A stretch of 64,000 bases of DNA. Origin: Teichococcus oryzae (lineage in GTDB: Bacteria > Pseudomonadota > Alphaproteobacteria > Acetobacterales > Acetobacteraceae). Positions within the stretch are counted from its first letter, which is position 1; every line of letters starts with the position of its first letter. Made by a program: the position numbers and the translations under genes. Shown here piece by piece: positions 28,275 through 36,665 of this stretch. The notes below the pieces were generated by a model, which saw nothing but the letters and a program-made list of their open reading frames with translations, made no database searches and had not been told where the DNA came from. The stretch is from assembly GCF_008386565.1 (NCBI RefSeq), contig NZ_VUKA01000003.1:1-64000 (forward strand), given 5' to 3'.

Positions 28275-29270
28275 ATGACACAGCATACGAGGCGGAGCCT
28301 GCTCCGCCATTCCGCCGCCGCGGCCGTCCTGGCCGGCGGCCTGCCGCGGGCCGCCGGGGCCGCCGCGCCGGCCCCGTTCCTGAACCACGAGGTGCGGTTC
28401 CTCAACGCCTTCGCGCCGGGCGGCACCTCCGACCTGATCGGGCGCATCCTGGCGGAGCAGCTGTCGAAGCAGGTCGGCCAGAACGTGGTGGTGGAGAACA
28501 AGACCGGCGGCGGCGGCGTCATCGCCACGCAGGAGCTTGTGCGCAGCGCGCCTGATGGCCACACGCTGCTGCTTGTTTCGATGGGTATCATGACCATCAC
28601 GCCGCAGATGCAGTCCGTGCCCTATGACGTCGAGAAGGACTTGATCCCGGTCGCCAACATCGCCTCGGTCTACAACATCCTGGTGACCGGGCCGCGATCC
28701 GAGATCCGCAGCTGGCAGGATCTGGCGCGGCTCGCCAAGGCAGGGAACCGCGCGGTCAGCTGCGCCACGGTGGGCGCGGGCTCCAGCCAGCAGCTTTCCT
28801 GCATCCTGTTCTCGGCCCTGACAGGCGCGCAGATCACCCAGGTGCCCTATCGCGGCGGCGCGCCGGCCATTCTCGACATTTCCAGCGGGCGGGTCGACGT
28901 GATGTTCGGCAACATGCCGGAATTCCTGGGCCAGATCCGCGATGGCGGGCTGCGCGCGGTTGCCTATGGCGCGCCCTCCGCCTCGCCGCTGATCCCGGAC
29001 CTGCCGGTGATCTCGCAGGACGGGCTGCCGAAATTCGTGATCCCGAGCTGGTTCGGCGTCGCGCTGCCGCGCGGCACGCCGCAGGCGGTGGTGGACCGCT
29101 GGAACACGGAGCTGAACCGCGCCCTGGAAACGCCCGAGGTCCAGCGCCGCTTCACCGAGAACGGCCTGCAAAGGATCGGCGGCTCGCGGGACGATTTCCA
29201 GGGCCACATCGCCACCGACCGCGCGCGGTGGGGCGCCATCATCCGCGAGCACAACATCCGCGCCGACTGA
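28275..29270 (+). CDS. Tripartite tricarboxylate transporter receptor (Bug/TctC family)
   Basis: 331 residues. A Tat-like signal (TRRSLLRHSAAAAVLAGGLP) precedes 'VRFLNAFAPGGTSDLIGRIL', 'VVENKTGGGGVIATQELV' and 'VPYRGGAPAILDISSGRVDV', the canonical Bug ligand-site segments. ACAGGAGG is an excellent ribosome-binding site. It lies 58 bases after the last enolase-family gene and very likely provides the periplasmic receptor for the compound degraded by this operon. No TctAB membrane subunits are adjacent. Confidence 0.9.
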   Translation: MTQHTRRSLLRHSAAAAVLAGGLPRAAGAAAPAPFLNHEVRFLNAFAPGGTSDLIGRILAEQLSKQVGQNVVVENKTGGGGVIATQELVRSAPDGHTLLLVSMGIMTITPQMQSVPYDVEKDLIPVANIASVYNILVTGPRSEIRSWQDLARLAKAGNRAVSCATVGAGSSQQLSCILFSALTGAQITQVPYRGGAPAILDISSGRVDVMFGNMPEFLGQIRDGGLRAVAYGAPSASPLIPDLPVISQDGLPKFVIPSWFGVALPRGTPQAVVDRWNTELNRALETPEVQRRFTENGLQRIGGSRDDFQGHIATDRARWGAIIREHNIRAD

Positions 29271-29305
29271 CCGGGCAACCGCCCACCGGGATGCCCGCGC
29301 GAAGC

Positions 29306-29382
29306 GCCATGGCCCCACCTCGCAGGGCCATGGCATCGGAGAAGCATCCGGCCGCCTCCCCCTATGGAGGGCGGCCGGATGC
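29306..29382. terminator. Two tandem hairpins between convergent operons
   Basis: GCCATGGCCC/GGGCCATGGC (29306-29315 with 29325-29334, 10-bp stem) and GCATCCGGCCGCC/GGCGGCCGGATGC (29344-29356 with 29370-29382, 13-bp stem). They lie between the Bug stop at 29270 and the oxygenase stop at 29391, so each operon has a hairpin downstream. T-tracts are absent. Confidence 0.6.
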
Positions 29383-29390
29383 GGCGCGCC

Positions 29391-30410
29391 CTAGCCGGCC
29401 ACCGCCAGCAGATCGGCATGGTGCCGCTGCGCCACGTCCGGGTGGGAGCGCAGGCGGCCCTTGAGGTAGTTCTCGCCCACATTGCGGAACAACGGGTTGT
29501 CCGGGTCCGCCGTGGGGCCGGTCGCCTCGGCCGCCAGATGCGGCGGCAGCGCCAGGACGGGCACGGTGGAGTCCAGCCGCGCGCCCAGGAAGAAGGCGAC
29601 GGACAGGCGGTCCCGGCCCCGGGGGCTGACAACGCGATGCACCGTGGCCCGCAGGTAACCGTTGGAGGCCAGCTCCAGCAGCTCGCCGATGTTCACGATG
29701 AAGGTGCCGGGGACGGGCACGGCGTCGATCCAGCCATCCTTGCCCTGGACCTGCAGCCCGCCGATCTCGTCCTGCAGCAGCAGGGTCAGCAGGCCGCTGT
29801 CCTTGTGGGCGCCGACGCCCTGGTCGCTTTCCGCGTCGTCGCGCGCCGGGTAGCGGATGATCTTCATGGTCTGGTTCGGCGCGCCCTCATAGATCGGGGC
29901 CAGGGCGTCGGGGGATTGTTCCAGCGCCTCGGCGAAGGCGCGGACCAGGCGGATCGCCACCCCGGTCAGCGCGGCCTGCCAGGCCAGCAGCACCTCCCGC
30001 AGCCGGGGCTGCGCCGCCGGCCACTGATTCGGGCCCTGCAGGCGCGTCCAGGCCGGGGCGCCGTCCGTCTGCGGCCAGGGCTCGCGCTCGGCATGGATGT
30101 CGAATTGCTCGCGCCAGTCCTGCTTGCCGCGGGTGAGTTCCTGCCCGGCGCGGTTGTAGCCGCGGAAATGCGGCGAATGGATCATCTGCACGGCCAGCTT
30201 GTCCGCTTCCGGCAGGGCGAAGAAGCGGTTCGCCTCGGCCACCAGATCGGCTTCCAGGGCGGGATCGACGCCATGGCCGGTCAGGTAGAAGAAGCCCACA
30301 TCGCGGGCCGCGGCCCGGAGATCGGCCAGAAAGGCGGCACGCGAGACCTGGTCGCCCTCCAGGCGGCGAAGGTCGAGCAGGGGAAGGGCGAAATCGGCAT
30401 CGGCTGGCAT
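29391..30410 (-). CDS. 2-oxoglutarate/Fe(II)-dependent dioxygenase, isopenicillin-N-synthase-like
   Basis: 339 residues. A DIOX_N-type N-terminal domain (DLRAAARDVGFFYLTGHGVD, about 30-49) precedes the jelly-roll core. The iron triad is H202-x-D204 (GAHKDSGLL) and H258 (ATVHRV), and the 2-oxoglutarate-binding pair is R268-x-S270 (RDRLSVAFF). It is soluble and belongs to the plant-type IPNS/flavone-synthase group, not to TauD. It is the last gene of an operon encoding a sulfonate ABC transporter and MetY, 14 bases after metY. It may oxidise the imported sulfur compound to release sulfite or another usable form; that is inference. Confidence 0.85.
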   Translation of the reverse strand: MPADADFALPLLDLRRLEGDQVSRAAFLADLRAAARDVGFFYLTGHGVDPALEADLVAEANRFFALPEADKLAVQMIHSPHFRGYNRAGQELTRGKQDWREQFDIHAEREPWPQTDGAPAWTRLQGPNQWPAAQPRLREVLLAWQAALTGVAIRLVRAFAEALEQSPDALAPIYEGAPNQTMKIIRYPARDDAESDQGVGAHKDSGLLTLLLQDEIGGLQVQGKDGWIDAVPVPGTFIVNIGELLELASNGYLRATVHRVVSPRGRDRLSVAFFLGARLDSTVPVLALPPHLAAEATGPTADPDNPLFRNVGENYLKGRLRSHPDVAQRHHADLLAVAG

Positions 30411-30424
30411 GGTGTCTGCGGTTC

Positions 30425-31729
30425 CTATTCTGCGGCGATCGGAAGGGCCGTGGCGGCCAGGGCTTGGTCCAGGTCCTCAAGGATGTCGTCGATATGCTCC
30501 AGCCCGACCGACAGGCGCACATAGCCAGGCGTGACACCGGTCGCGCGCTGGTCCTCGGGCGAAAGCTGGCTGTGCGTGGTGCTGGCGGGATGGATGGCGA
30601 GGCTGCGCGCATCGCCGATATTGGCGACGTGGTAGAACAGCCTGAGCGCGTCGATGAAGCGGGCCCCGGCTGCCGCCCCGCCTTCCAGCTCGAAGCCCAC
30701 CAGCCCGCCATGGCCGCCGCGCAGATAGCGTTCCGCCCGCGCCCGCGCCTCGCCCTGCTGCTGGGAGGGATGGATCACCCGCGACACGCCGGGCCGCTTC
30801 GCCAGCCATGCGGCAACCGCCGTGGCATTGGCCGAATGCTGGCGGATGCGCAGCGGCAGCGTCTCGATGCCTTGCAGGATCTGGAAGGCGTTGAAGGGCG
30901 AAAGCGGCGCGCCGATGTCGCGCTGCACGGAGCTGCGCACCGCCGCGATATAGGGAGCGACGCCCAGCCTTGGCGCGGCCTCCGTCCAGACGGTGCCGTG
31001 GTAGCTCGGGTCCGGCGCGTTGAGCGAGGGCTGGCGCTCCGGATGCGCCGCCCAGTCAAAATTCCCGCCATCGATGATGGCGCCGGCGATGGAGGTGCCG
31101 TGGCCACCCAGATATTTGGTGGCCGAATACACCACCACCGCCGCGCCATGGTCGAAGGGGCGGGCCAGCAGCGGCGCGGCGGTGTTGTCCAGGATCAGCG
31201 GAATGCCGGCCCCGCGGCCGATGGCGGCGACCTCGGCGATGGGAAACACCGCGAGCTTCGGGTTGGGCAGCGTTTCCCCGTAATAAGCGCGGGTGCGGCC
31301 GTCGGTGGCGCGCCGGAAGTTCTCCGGGTCGGCCGGGTCCACGAAGCGGACCTCGATGCCCTGGCGCTTCAGCGTGTTGGCGAACAGGTTCCAGGTGCCG
31401 CCGTAAAGATCGGTGGAGGAGACGATGTTGTCCCCCGCCTGGGCCAGCGCCAGCACCGAGAAGGCCGAGGCCGCCTGGCCGGAGCCGAGCGCCAGCGCGC
31501 CGGCGCCCCCTTCCAGCGCGGCGAGGCGGCGTTCCAGCACGTCAACGGTGGGGTTGCCGGTGCGCGAATAGATGAAGCCGGTCTGCTCCAGCCCGAACAG
31601 GCTCCGGGCATGCTCGCTGTCGGCGAACTGGTAGGAGGTGGTCTGGAAGATCGGCACGGCGACGGCGCCATTGCTGGCATCGGCGCGCCATCCGGCATGC
31701 AGGGCCTGGGTTTCCGGGCGATGGGACAT
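30425..31729 (-). CDS. metY: O-acetylhomoserine sulfhydrylase (aminocarboxypropyltransferase)
   Basis: 434 residues, Cys/Met-metabolism PLP enzyme. The PLP lysine is K205 in YSATKYLGGHG. The substrate-site YSRTGNPT motif is at 54-61, and the N-terminus THALHAGW-like 'ETQALHAGW' and 'QTTSYQF' are family-typical. Length (about 430) fits MetY rather than the shorter (about 390) cystathionine enzymes. It makes homocysteine from O-acetylhomoserine and sulfide. Sitting 12 bases after ssuA, it would fix sulfur freed from imported sulfonates. Confidence 0.9.
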   Translation of the reverse strand: MSHRPETQALHAGWRADASNGAVAVPIFQTTSYQFADSEHARSLFGLEQTGFIYSRTGNPTVDVLERRLAALEGGAGALALGSGQAASAFSVLALAQAGDNIVSSTDLYGGTWNLFANTLKRQGIEVRFVDPADPENFRRATDGRTRAYYGETLPNPKLAVFPIAEVAAIGRGAGIPLILDNTAAPLLARPFDHGAAVVVYSATKYLGGHGTSIAGAIIDGGNFDWAAHPERQPSLNAPDPSYHGTVWTEAAPRLGVAPYIAAVRSSVQRDIGAPLSPFNAFQILQGIETLPLRIRQHSANATAVAAWLAKRPGVSRVIHPSQQQGEARARAERYLRGGHGGLVGFELEGGAAAGARFIDALRLFYHVANIGDARSLAIHPASTTHSQLSPEDQRATGVTPGYVRLSVGLEHIDDILEDLDQALAATALPIAAE

Positions 31730-31741
31730 GGTGCTTTTCCT

Positions 31742-32686
31742 TCAGCCTTCGGGCAGGGCGAAGCTGGTGTCGAAGGCCTCGGCCACGCGGATCGGGCGGG
31801 AGAAGACGCCGAACTCCACCGCCTGGTCGCTGGCCTGCTGCAATTCCGCCACCAGCGCGGCGTCGATCGGCACGGCGCGGCTTTGCTGCACCTCATAGGC
31901 GCGGCGCAGCATCGGCTCGGGGATGCGCGTCAGTTCCGAAGTGCTGCGGGCAAAGGCGGGGATGTTGCCGCGGGCCCAGTTCCAGCCGCGCTGGTTGCGC
32001 CGCAGGAAATCCTGCAACAGGGGCCGCTTCTCGCGGATGACCTTTTCATTCACCGAGATGAAGTTCACCGTCGGCGTCAGCCCGGTGCCGTCGGCCAGAA
32101 CACGCGCCCCGAAGCCCTCCACCTCGATGGAGATGTAGGGTTCCCAGATGGCCCAGGCATCAACGGCGCCGGAGCGGAAGGCCAGCGAGCCATCGGCCGG
32201 GCCGAGGGGAACGATGGTGACCTCCCCGGGCGCGATGTTGTCCCGCTTCAGCGCGGCGCGGACCAGGTACTGCCCCCAGCCGCCACGGTTGCCGACGACC
32301 TTCCTGCCGCGCAGATCGGCGATCGTGCGGATCGGGCTGTCGCCCCGCACCAGGATGGCCTGGGAGGCGGGGTTGTGCCGGGTGGCGCCGATCGCCCGGA
32401 TGGGCGCGCCATTGGCGTAAACGCTCAGAAAGGCGAGGTCGCCCTGCGAGCCGAGGTCGATCGCGCCGGCATTGAGCGCTTCCAGCAACGGGGCGGCGGC
32501 GGGGAACTCGCTCCATTCGATGCGGTAGGGCAGGTCCCGCCCCTCGCCGGAAACATCGATCAACGAGCGCAGGCCGCCCTTCTGGTTGCCGATGCGCAGG
32601 ATCGGGAGCTCGCCGCGGGCGATGGCGGGGGCGGCGAGCAGGGTGGCGGCACCGAAAAGGGCGCGCCGGCGGAGGGCAAGGGTCAT
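31742..32686 (-). CDS. ssuA: Aliphatic-sulfonate-type ABC substrate-binding protein
   Basis: 314 residues. Signal peptide with triple Arg (LRRRALFGAATLLAAPAIA), then an NMT1/SsuA-like fold: 'LPILRIGNQKGGL', 'IEWSEFPAAAPLLEALNAGAIDLGSQGD' and 'GNRGGWGQYLVRAALKRDNI'. The 'W.EF.AG..LLEALN.G.ID.G..GD' pattern is diagnostic for SsuA/TauA-type receptors. The start at 32686 lies 100 bases after ssuB; 12 bases separate it from metY. Ligand: a sulfonate or sulfate ester, exact identity unknown. Confidence 0.88.
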   Translation of the reverse strand: MTLALRRRALFGAATLLAAPAIARGELPILRIGNQKGGLRSLIDVSGEGRDLPYRIEWSEFPAAAPLLEALNAGAIDLGSQGDLAFLSVYANGAPIRAIGATRHNPASQAILVRGDSPIRTIADLRGRKVVGNRGGWGQYLVRAALKRDNIAPGEVTIVPLGPADGSLAFRSGAVDAWAIWEPYISIEVEGFGARVLADGTGLTPTVNFISVNEKVIREKRPLLQDFLRRNQRGWNWARGNIPAFARSTSELTRIPEPMLRRAYEVQQSRAVPIDAALVAELQQASDQAVEFGVFSRPIRVAEAFDTSFALPEG

Positions 32687-32786
32687 GGGATTCTCATTCA
32701 GCTGCGTGCGGATGGCGATGGCGGGCGGCGGCAAGGCGCGGGGCCCGCGCCGACATCGCTCCATCAGGGGCAGGCGCCGCTTCACC

Positions 32787-33530
32787 TCAGGCGGCCCTGG
32801 CGGTGGCGTCATGGCCATCCTCATCGACGCCGAGCGTGCCGAGCAGGCGCACCCGCAAGGCATCGAACCCTTCCGCCGAGCGGCGGCGGGGGCGCGGCAG
32901 CTTCACGGACAGGTCCTCGACCAGATGGCCCTGCGCGAGAACCAGGACCCGGTCCGCCAGCAGCAGGGCTTCCTCCACGTCATGCGTCACCAGCAGCACG
33001 GCGGGGCGGTGGGCCTGCCACAGCTCGGCCACGAGGGATTGCATGCGCAGGCGCGTCAGCGCGTCCAGCGAGGCGAAGGGTTCATCCAGCAGCAAAAGCT
33101 CCGGCTCCCGCACCAGGGCGCGGGCCAGGCCGGTGCGCTGCGCTTCCCCGCCCGAAAGCGTCAGGGGCCAGGCCGTTGCCCGGTGCGAAAGCTCCACTTC
33201 CCGCAGGGCGCTCAGGGCGCGCTCGCGGATGGTTCCCGCCTCCCCCCTCAGGCCCAGCGCGACATTGTGCCAGACGCGTTTCCACGGCATCAGCCGCGGT
33301 TCCTGGAACACGACGGCGCGCCGTTCCGGAAGGCTGGCCTCGCCTTCCGTGACGGGATCGAGCCCGGCGAGGGTGCGCAGCAGCGTCGTCTTGCCGGAAC
33401 CGCTGCGACCCAGCAGTGCGACGAACTCGCCCTTGCGGATGGTGAGGTCGATGCGGTCCAGCACCGGCGGTACCGCGGAGCCATGGAAGCGGCGGGTGAG
33501 CGCGCGCAGGGTGACAACGGCGTCGCCCAT
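32787..33530 (-). CDS. ssuB: Aliphatic-sulfonate-type ABC transporter ATPase
   Basis: 247 residues. Walker A GRSGSGKTT (about 40-48), Q-loop VVFQEPRLMPWKRV, signature LSGGEAQRTGLARALV, Walker B LLLLDEPFASLDALTR and switch His in VTHDVEEAL. 'RLMPW..V..NV..GL' is typical of the nitrate/sulfonate/taurine (NrtD/SsuB) ATPases. The stop codon lies 100 bases before ssuA; the start is 3 bases after ssuC. The signature has GGEAQR where SGGQ(M/Q)QR is commonest. Confidence 0.9.
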   Translation of the reverse strand: MGDAVVTLRALTRRFHGSAVPPVLDRIDLTIRKGEFVALLGRSGSGKTTLLRTLAGLDPVTEGEASLPERRAVVFQEPRLMPWKRVWHNVALGLRGEAGTIRERALSALREVELSHRATAWPLTLSGGEAQRTGLARALVREPELLLLDEPFASLDALTRLRMQSLVAELWQAHRPAVLLVTHDVEEALLLADRVLVLAQGHLVEDLSVKLPRPRRRSAEGFDALRVRLLGTLGVDEDGHDATARAA

Positions 33531-33533
33531 CGT

Positions 33534-34388
33534 TCAGCCCTCCCGCACCAGGGACGGGCGCCAGGCCAGGGCGCGGCGTTCCACCATCCGCACCAGCTGG
33601 TCGGCGCCGAGGCCGAGCAGCGCATAAACCAGGAGGCCCACCAGGATGACATCGGTGCGCAGGAATTCGCGCGCATCCATCACCAGGAAGCCGATGCCGG
33701 CCGTGGCGTTGATCTGTTCCCCGACCACAAGGCTGAGCCAGGCCGTGCCGAGCCCGTAGCGCAGCCCCACCAGTGCCTGTGGCAGCGCGGCGGGCAGGAT
33801 GATGTGGCGGATCTGCCCGGCACGGTCGAGGCCGAGGATGCGGCCCGCCTCCAGCAGCTTCGGGTCCACGCCGCGAATGCCGCCGAACAGGGTGAGGTAG
33901 ATCGGGAAGGTGGCGCCCAGCGCGACCAGGGCGATCTTGGTTGTTTCCCCGATGCCGAACCAGAGGATGAACAGCGGCACCAGCGCCAGGAAGGGCAATG
34001 CGCGCAGCATCTGCATGCTGGCATCCACCGCATCCTCGCCCAGCTTCGAAAGCCCCGCCGTCAGGCCCAGCGAAACGCCGGCGAAGATCGCGATGGCGAG
34101 GCCGATCACCACGCGCTGCAAGGAAACGAGCAGGTGGTAGGGCAACTCGCCCGTCACGGTCAGGGACCAGGCGGCGGCGGCGATGTCGAGCGGCGGCGCC
34201 ATCAGGCGCGTCGAGATCCATCCCGCCTGTGCCGCCACCTGCCAGGAGAGCACCAGCAGAACCGGCACCAGGAAGCGGCGCAGATGGCTGGGTTTCGGTA
34301 GCCGGATGAAGCCATGCCGGGTGGCGGCGGGCGGGGCGGCCGGCCGGTCGGATGCTGGTTGCGCGGTGAGATCGACTGAAACGGACAT
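33534..34388 (-). CDS. ssuC: Aliphatic-sulfonate-type ABC transporter permease
   Basis: 284 residues with about six hydrophobic helices and the permease EAA-loop 'EAGRILGLDRAGQIRHIILPAALPQALVGLRYGLG'. 'LRALPFLALVPLFILWFGIGE' and 'AWLSLVVGEQINATAGIGFLV' are characteristic of SsuC/TauC. The ATG at 34388 has GGAG 9 bases upstream and avoids a longer in-frame extension from 34511. It is the first gene of the leftward five-gene operon ssuC-ssuB-ssuA-metY-dioxygenase. Confidence 0.9.
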   Translation of the reverse strand: MSVSVDLTAQPASDRPAAPPAATRHGFIRLPKPSHLRRFLVPVLLVLSWQVAAQAGWISTRLMAPPLDIAAAAWSLTVTGELPYHLLVSLQRVVIGLAIAIFAGVSLGLTAGLSKLGEDAVDASMQMLRALPFLALVPLFILWFGIGETTKIALVALGATFPIYLTLFGGIRGVDPKLLEAGRILGLDRAGQIRHIILPAALPQALVGLRYGLGTAWLSLVVGEQINATAGIGFLVMDAREFLRTDVILVGLLVYALLGLGADQLVRMVERRALAWRPSLVREG

Positions 34389-34847
34389 GCCGGATACTCC
34401 GCCGGGAGAGAGTGATATCGGGATCTGAGTCGGCAATTCAGACGCAGCGACAGCCCGCGATGACAGGTCGGCACGGCATGATGGAAGGCGAGCTGGACAG
34501 CCGGGAGGCATGGTCAGGCGGCTGCGGTATCAAGCAGGGTCGGTTCATGCGGCTCACCATCGCCAAGACGGAAGCATATTCACGCACCGTATTAGATATT
34601 CGTCAACTTCCACTTATACAAATGGCAAATTATTCGGGGGCGGTGGACCCAGGGCCTTGAAGCCGCTGCTACGAAACCGCTCCGAACGCGGGCAGCGGAA
34701 TGCGCGAAGGCCGGATACGGCGAACAGGAAGCATGAAGAACGAAGATGAATCGTTGATAGATCGTCGGAAGCATCCCCATGATGGCCGCTTCGGCGGGAG
34801 GACCGCCTTGCAGCCGCCACCGCGCCTGGGCCTGGGCGGCGCAGGGA
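34389..34847. other. 459-bp promoter region of the sulfonate operon
   Basis: No gene is supported. It is the most AT-rich stretch between 29 and 40 kb (34,550-34,640). On the minus strand TTGACG (34601-34606) and TGAATA (34577-34582), 18 bp apart, form a plausible sigma-70 promoter about 190 bases upstream of ssuC. The rest, up to the LysR stop at 34848, shows no recognisable element. Confidence 0.4.
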
Positions 34848-35792
34848 TCAGCCCGGATGCCGCCCCTCTCCCGCCGCGGTGGTGTCTGGCATCCAGTCAT
34901 CCCAGCCTGGGTGCTCCCCGAAGCGGGGCAGCAGGAAATCGATGAAGCTGCGGATCTTGGCCGACAGGTGTCGCCCCGGCGGATAAACCGCCTGGATGGC
35001 GAGGTCCGGCAGGCGGTAGCCGGGCAGGACCGGAACCAGCCCCCCGGCCGCGAGGTCCGCCCCGACAATGAAGCTTGGCTGAAGGACAATGCCGGCGCCG
35101 CGCAGCGCCGCGGCCCGCAGGACATCGCCATTGTTGGAATCCAGCCTGCCCCGGATGCGGACCGGAACCGGCCCCTGCGGGCCCTCGAACACCCATTCCG
35201 CGCGGGCCTGATACCGGTAGCCCAGGCAGTCATGCCCGGTGAGGTCGGCCGGGTGCCGCGGCCATCCGCGCCGTTCCAGGTATTCCGGCGCGGCGCAGGC
35301 CACCATCCGGCAGGGCGCGAGGCGGCGGGCGATCAGGCTGCTGTCCGGAAGCCGCGCGATGCGGATGGCGAGGTCGTAGCCCTCCTCCACCAGGTCGACG
35401 ACACGGTCGTTCAGCGTCAGCTCCACCGTGACTTCGGGATGGGCCGCCATGTAGTCGGCCACCGCGGTGGCCAGGTGAAGCACCCCGAAGGAAACCGGCG
35501 CATTGACCCGCAGCCGGCCGCGCGGCCTGGCCTGGAGTTCCCCCACCGCCCCCTCGGTTTCAGCGAGGTCGGCCAGAAGCTGGATCGTGCGCTCGTAATA
35601 CACCCGGCCCGCCTCGGTCAGGCTGACCTTGCGGGTCGTGCGGTTCAGCAGGCGCGCGCCCAGATGCTCCTCCAGGTCCTGCACATGCTTGCTCACCATG
35701 GCCCGGGAAAGCCGCAGCTCGGCGGCGGCGGCGGTGAAGCCGCCCCGCTCGGCCACCCTGACAAAGGCTTCCATCGCCGCCAGACGATCCAT
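34848..35792 (-). CDS. LysR-family regulator of the azoreductase/hydroquinone cluster
   Basis: 314 residues. The N-terminal helix-turn-helix reads MDRLAAMEAFVRVAERGGFT and LRLSRAMVSKHVQDLEEHLG, the opening of the large DhcR/CrgA/PA-type LTTR subgroup. The effector domain follows (GRLRVNAPVSFGVLHLATAV). It is divergent from azoR with 205 bases between starts, containing two palindromes (35833-35861). By position it should control azoR-DoxX-hydroquinone reductase in response to quinones or electrophiles. In E. coli the LysR protein YhaJ controls yqjF in the same way. Confidence 0.86.
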   Translation of the reverse strand: MDRLAAMEAFVRVAERGGFTAAAAELRLSRAMVSKHVQDLEEHLGARLLNRTTRKVSLTEAGRVYYERTIQLLADLAETEGAVGELQARPRGRLRVNAPVSFGVLHLATAVADYMAAHPEVTVELTLNDRVVDLVEEGYDLAIRIARLPDSSLIARRLAPCRMVACAAPEYLERRGWPRHPADLTGHDCLGYRYQARAEWVFEGPQGPVPVRIRGRLDSNNGDVLRAAALRGAGIVLQPSFIVGADLAAGGLVPVLPGYRLPDLAIQAVYPPGRHLSAKIRSFIDFLLPRFGEHPGWDDWMPDTTAAGEGRHPG

Positions 35793-35832
35793 GCCCCTGT
35801 TCCCTCGGCAGCGCCCAGATCGGGCAGTGCAT

Positions 35833-35861
35833 GATTGGTCAATCTGACGAGACAATCTGTC
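35833..35861. promoter_or_regulatory. Two palindromes in the LysR/azoR divergent promoter
   Basis: GATTG-GT-CAATC (35833-35844, perfect) and GACA-ATC-TGTC (35851-35861, perfect) lie about 17 bp centre to centre, 41-69 bases upstream of the LysR start. They are candidates for the LysR recognition and activation sites. Confidence 0.5.
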
Positions 35862-35997
35862 AAGAAGAAGCGCGTTTATCCAGAAATTCCACCTCTCTAC
35901 CTTTCGGGTCAACCAAGGAAGGGCTCCGGTCCGTTTCCTTCCGCAACCAGATGGCCGCTCCCCAGCGGGGCCAACGGCCAGATGAGAGGCAATGACC

Positions 35998-36624
35998 ATG
36001 AAGATCCTGCACATCGATTCCAGCCTGCTCGGCGACGCTTCCATTTCCCGCCGGCTGACGGCCTCGATTGTCGGCGCCCTGCGCCAGGATGCGCCGGGGG
36101 CCGGGATTTCCTATCGCGACCTCGCCGCCACGCCGCCATCCCATCTCTCGGGGCAGGTGCTGCAGGCCATGACCAGCAGCCAGCCTGAGGCGCTGACGGA
36201 GGCGCAGCGCCAGGAACGCGACCTCACCGATGCGCTGCTGGCCGAGTTCCTTGCGGCCGACATCGTGGTGATCGGCGCGCCGATGTACAATTTCTCCATC
36301 CCGACCCAGCTCAAGGCCTGGATCGACCGCATCGCCCAGGCGGGAAAGACCTTCCGCTACACGGAAAACGGCCCGGTCGGGCTGGCCGGCGGCAAGCGCG
36401 TGGTGATCGCCTCCTCGCGCGGCGGCGCCTATGCGGCGGATGCGGCGTCGCAGGCGCTCGACCACCAGGAAGCCTATCTGCGCACCGTGCTGAACTTCTT
36501 CGGCATCACGGATATCAGCGTGGTGCGCGCCGAGGGCCTCGCCCTGGGCGATGCGGCCCGCGGCAAGGCGCTGCTACGGGCGCAGGCGCAGATCGACGCC
36601 ATGGCGCCGCGCGCCGCCGCCTGA
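35998..36624 (+). CDS. azoR: FMN-dependent NADH:quinone oxidoreductase / azoreductase
   Basis: About 208 residues, flavodoxin-like fold. MKILHIDSSLLGDASISRRL carries the FMN-phosphate loop. 'GAPMYNFSIPTQLKAWIDRIAQAGKTFRY' and 'VIASSRGGAYA' are AzoR signatures for FMN and substrate. It reduces quinones (and azo dyes) by two electrons, protecting against quinone stress, in the cytoplasm. ATG at 35992 is an alternative, but GAGAGG is optimally spaced (8 bases) for 35998. First gene of a divergent three-gene cluster. Confidence 0.9.
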   Translation: MKILHIDSSLLGDASISRRLTASIVGALRQDAPGAGISYRDLAATPPSHLSGQVLQAMTSSQPEALTEAQRQERDLTDALLAEFLAADIVVIGAPMYNFSIPTQLKAWIDRIAQAGKTFRYTENGPVGLAGGKRVVIASSRGGAYAADAASQALDHQEAYLRTVLNFFGITDISVVRAEGLALGDAARGKALLRAQAQIDAMAPRAAA

Positions 36625-36665
36625 ACGCTTCCCCCACCACGCACCCAGACATCGAGAAAGCCCCC

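Noticed and set aside
30464-33352. 962-codon frame antisense to metY, ssuA and ssuB
   Set aside because: Spans three certain genes on the other strand, has no start signal and no recognisable domain.
34412-34660. 82-codon frame in the sulfonate promoter region
   Set aside because: No ribosome-binding site, unremarkable composition, and it covers the likely promoter.
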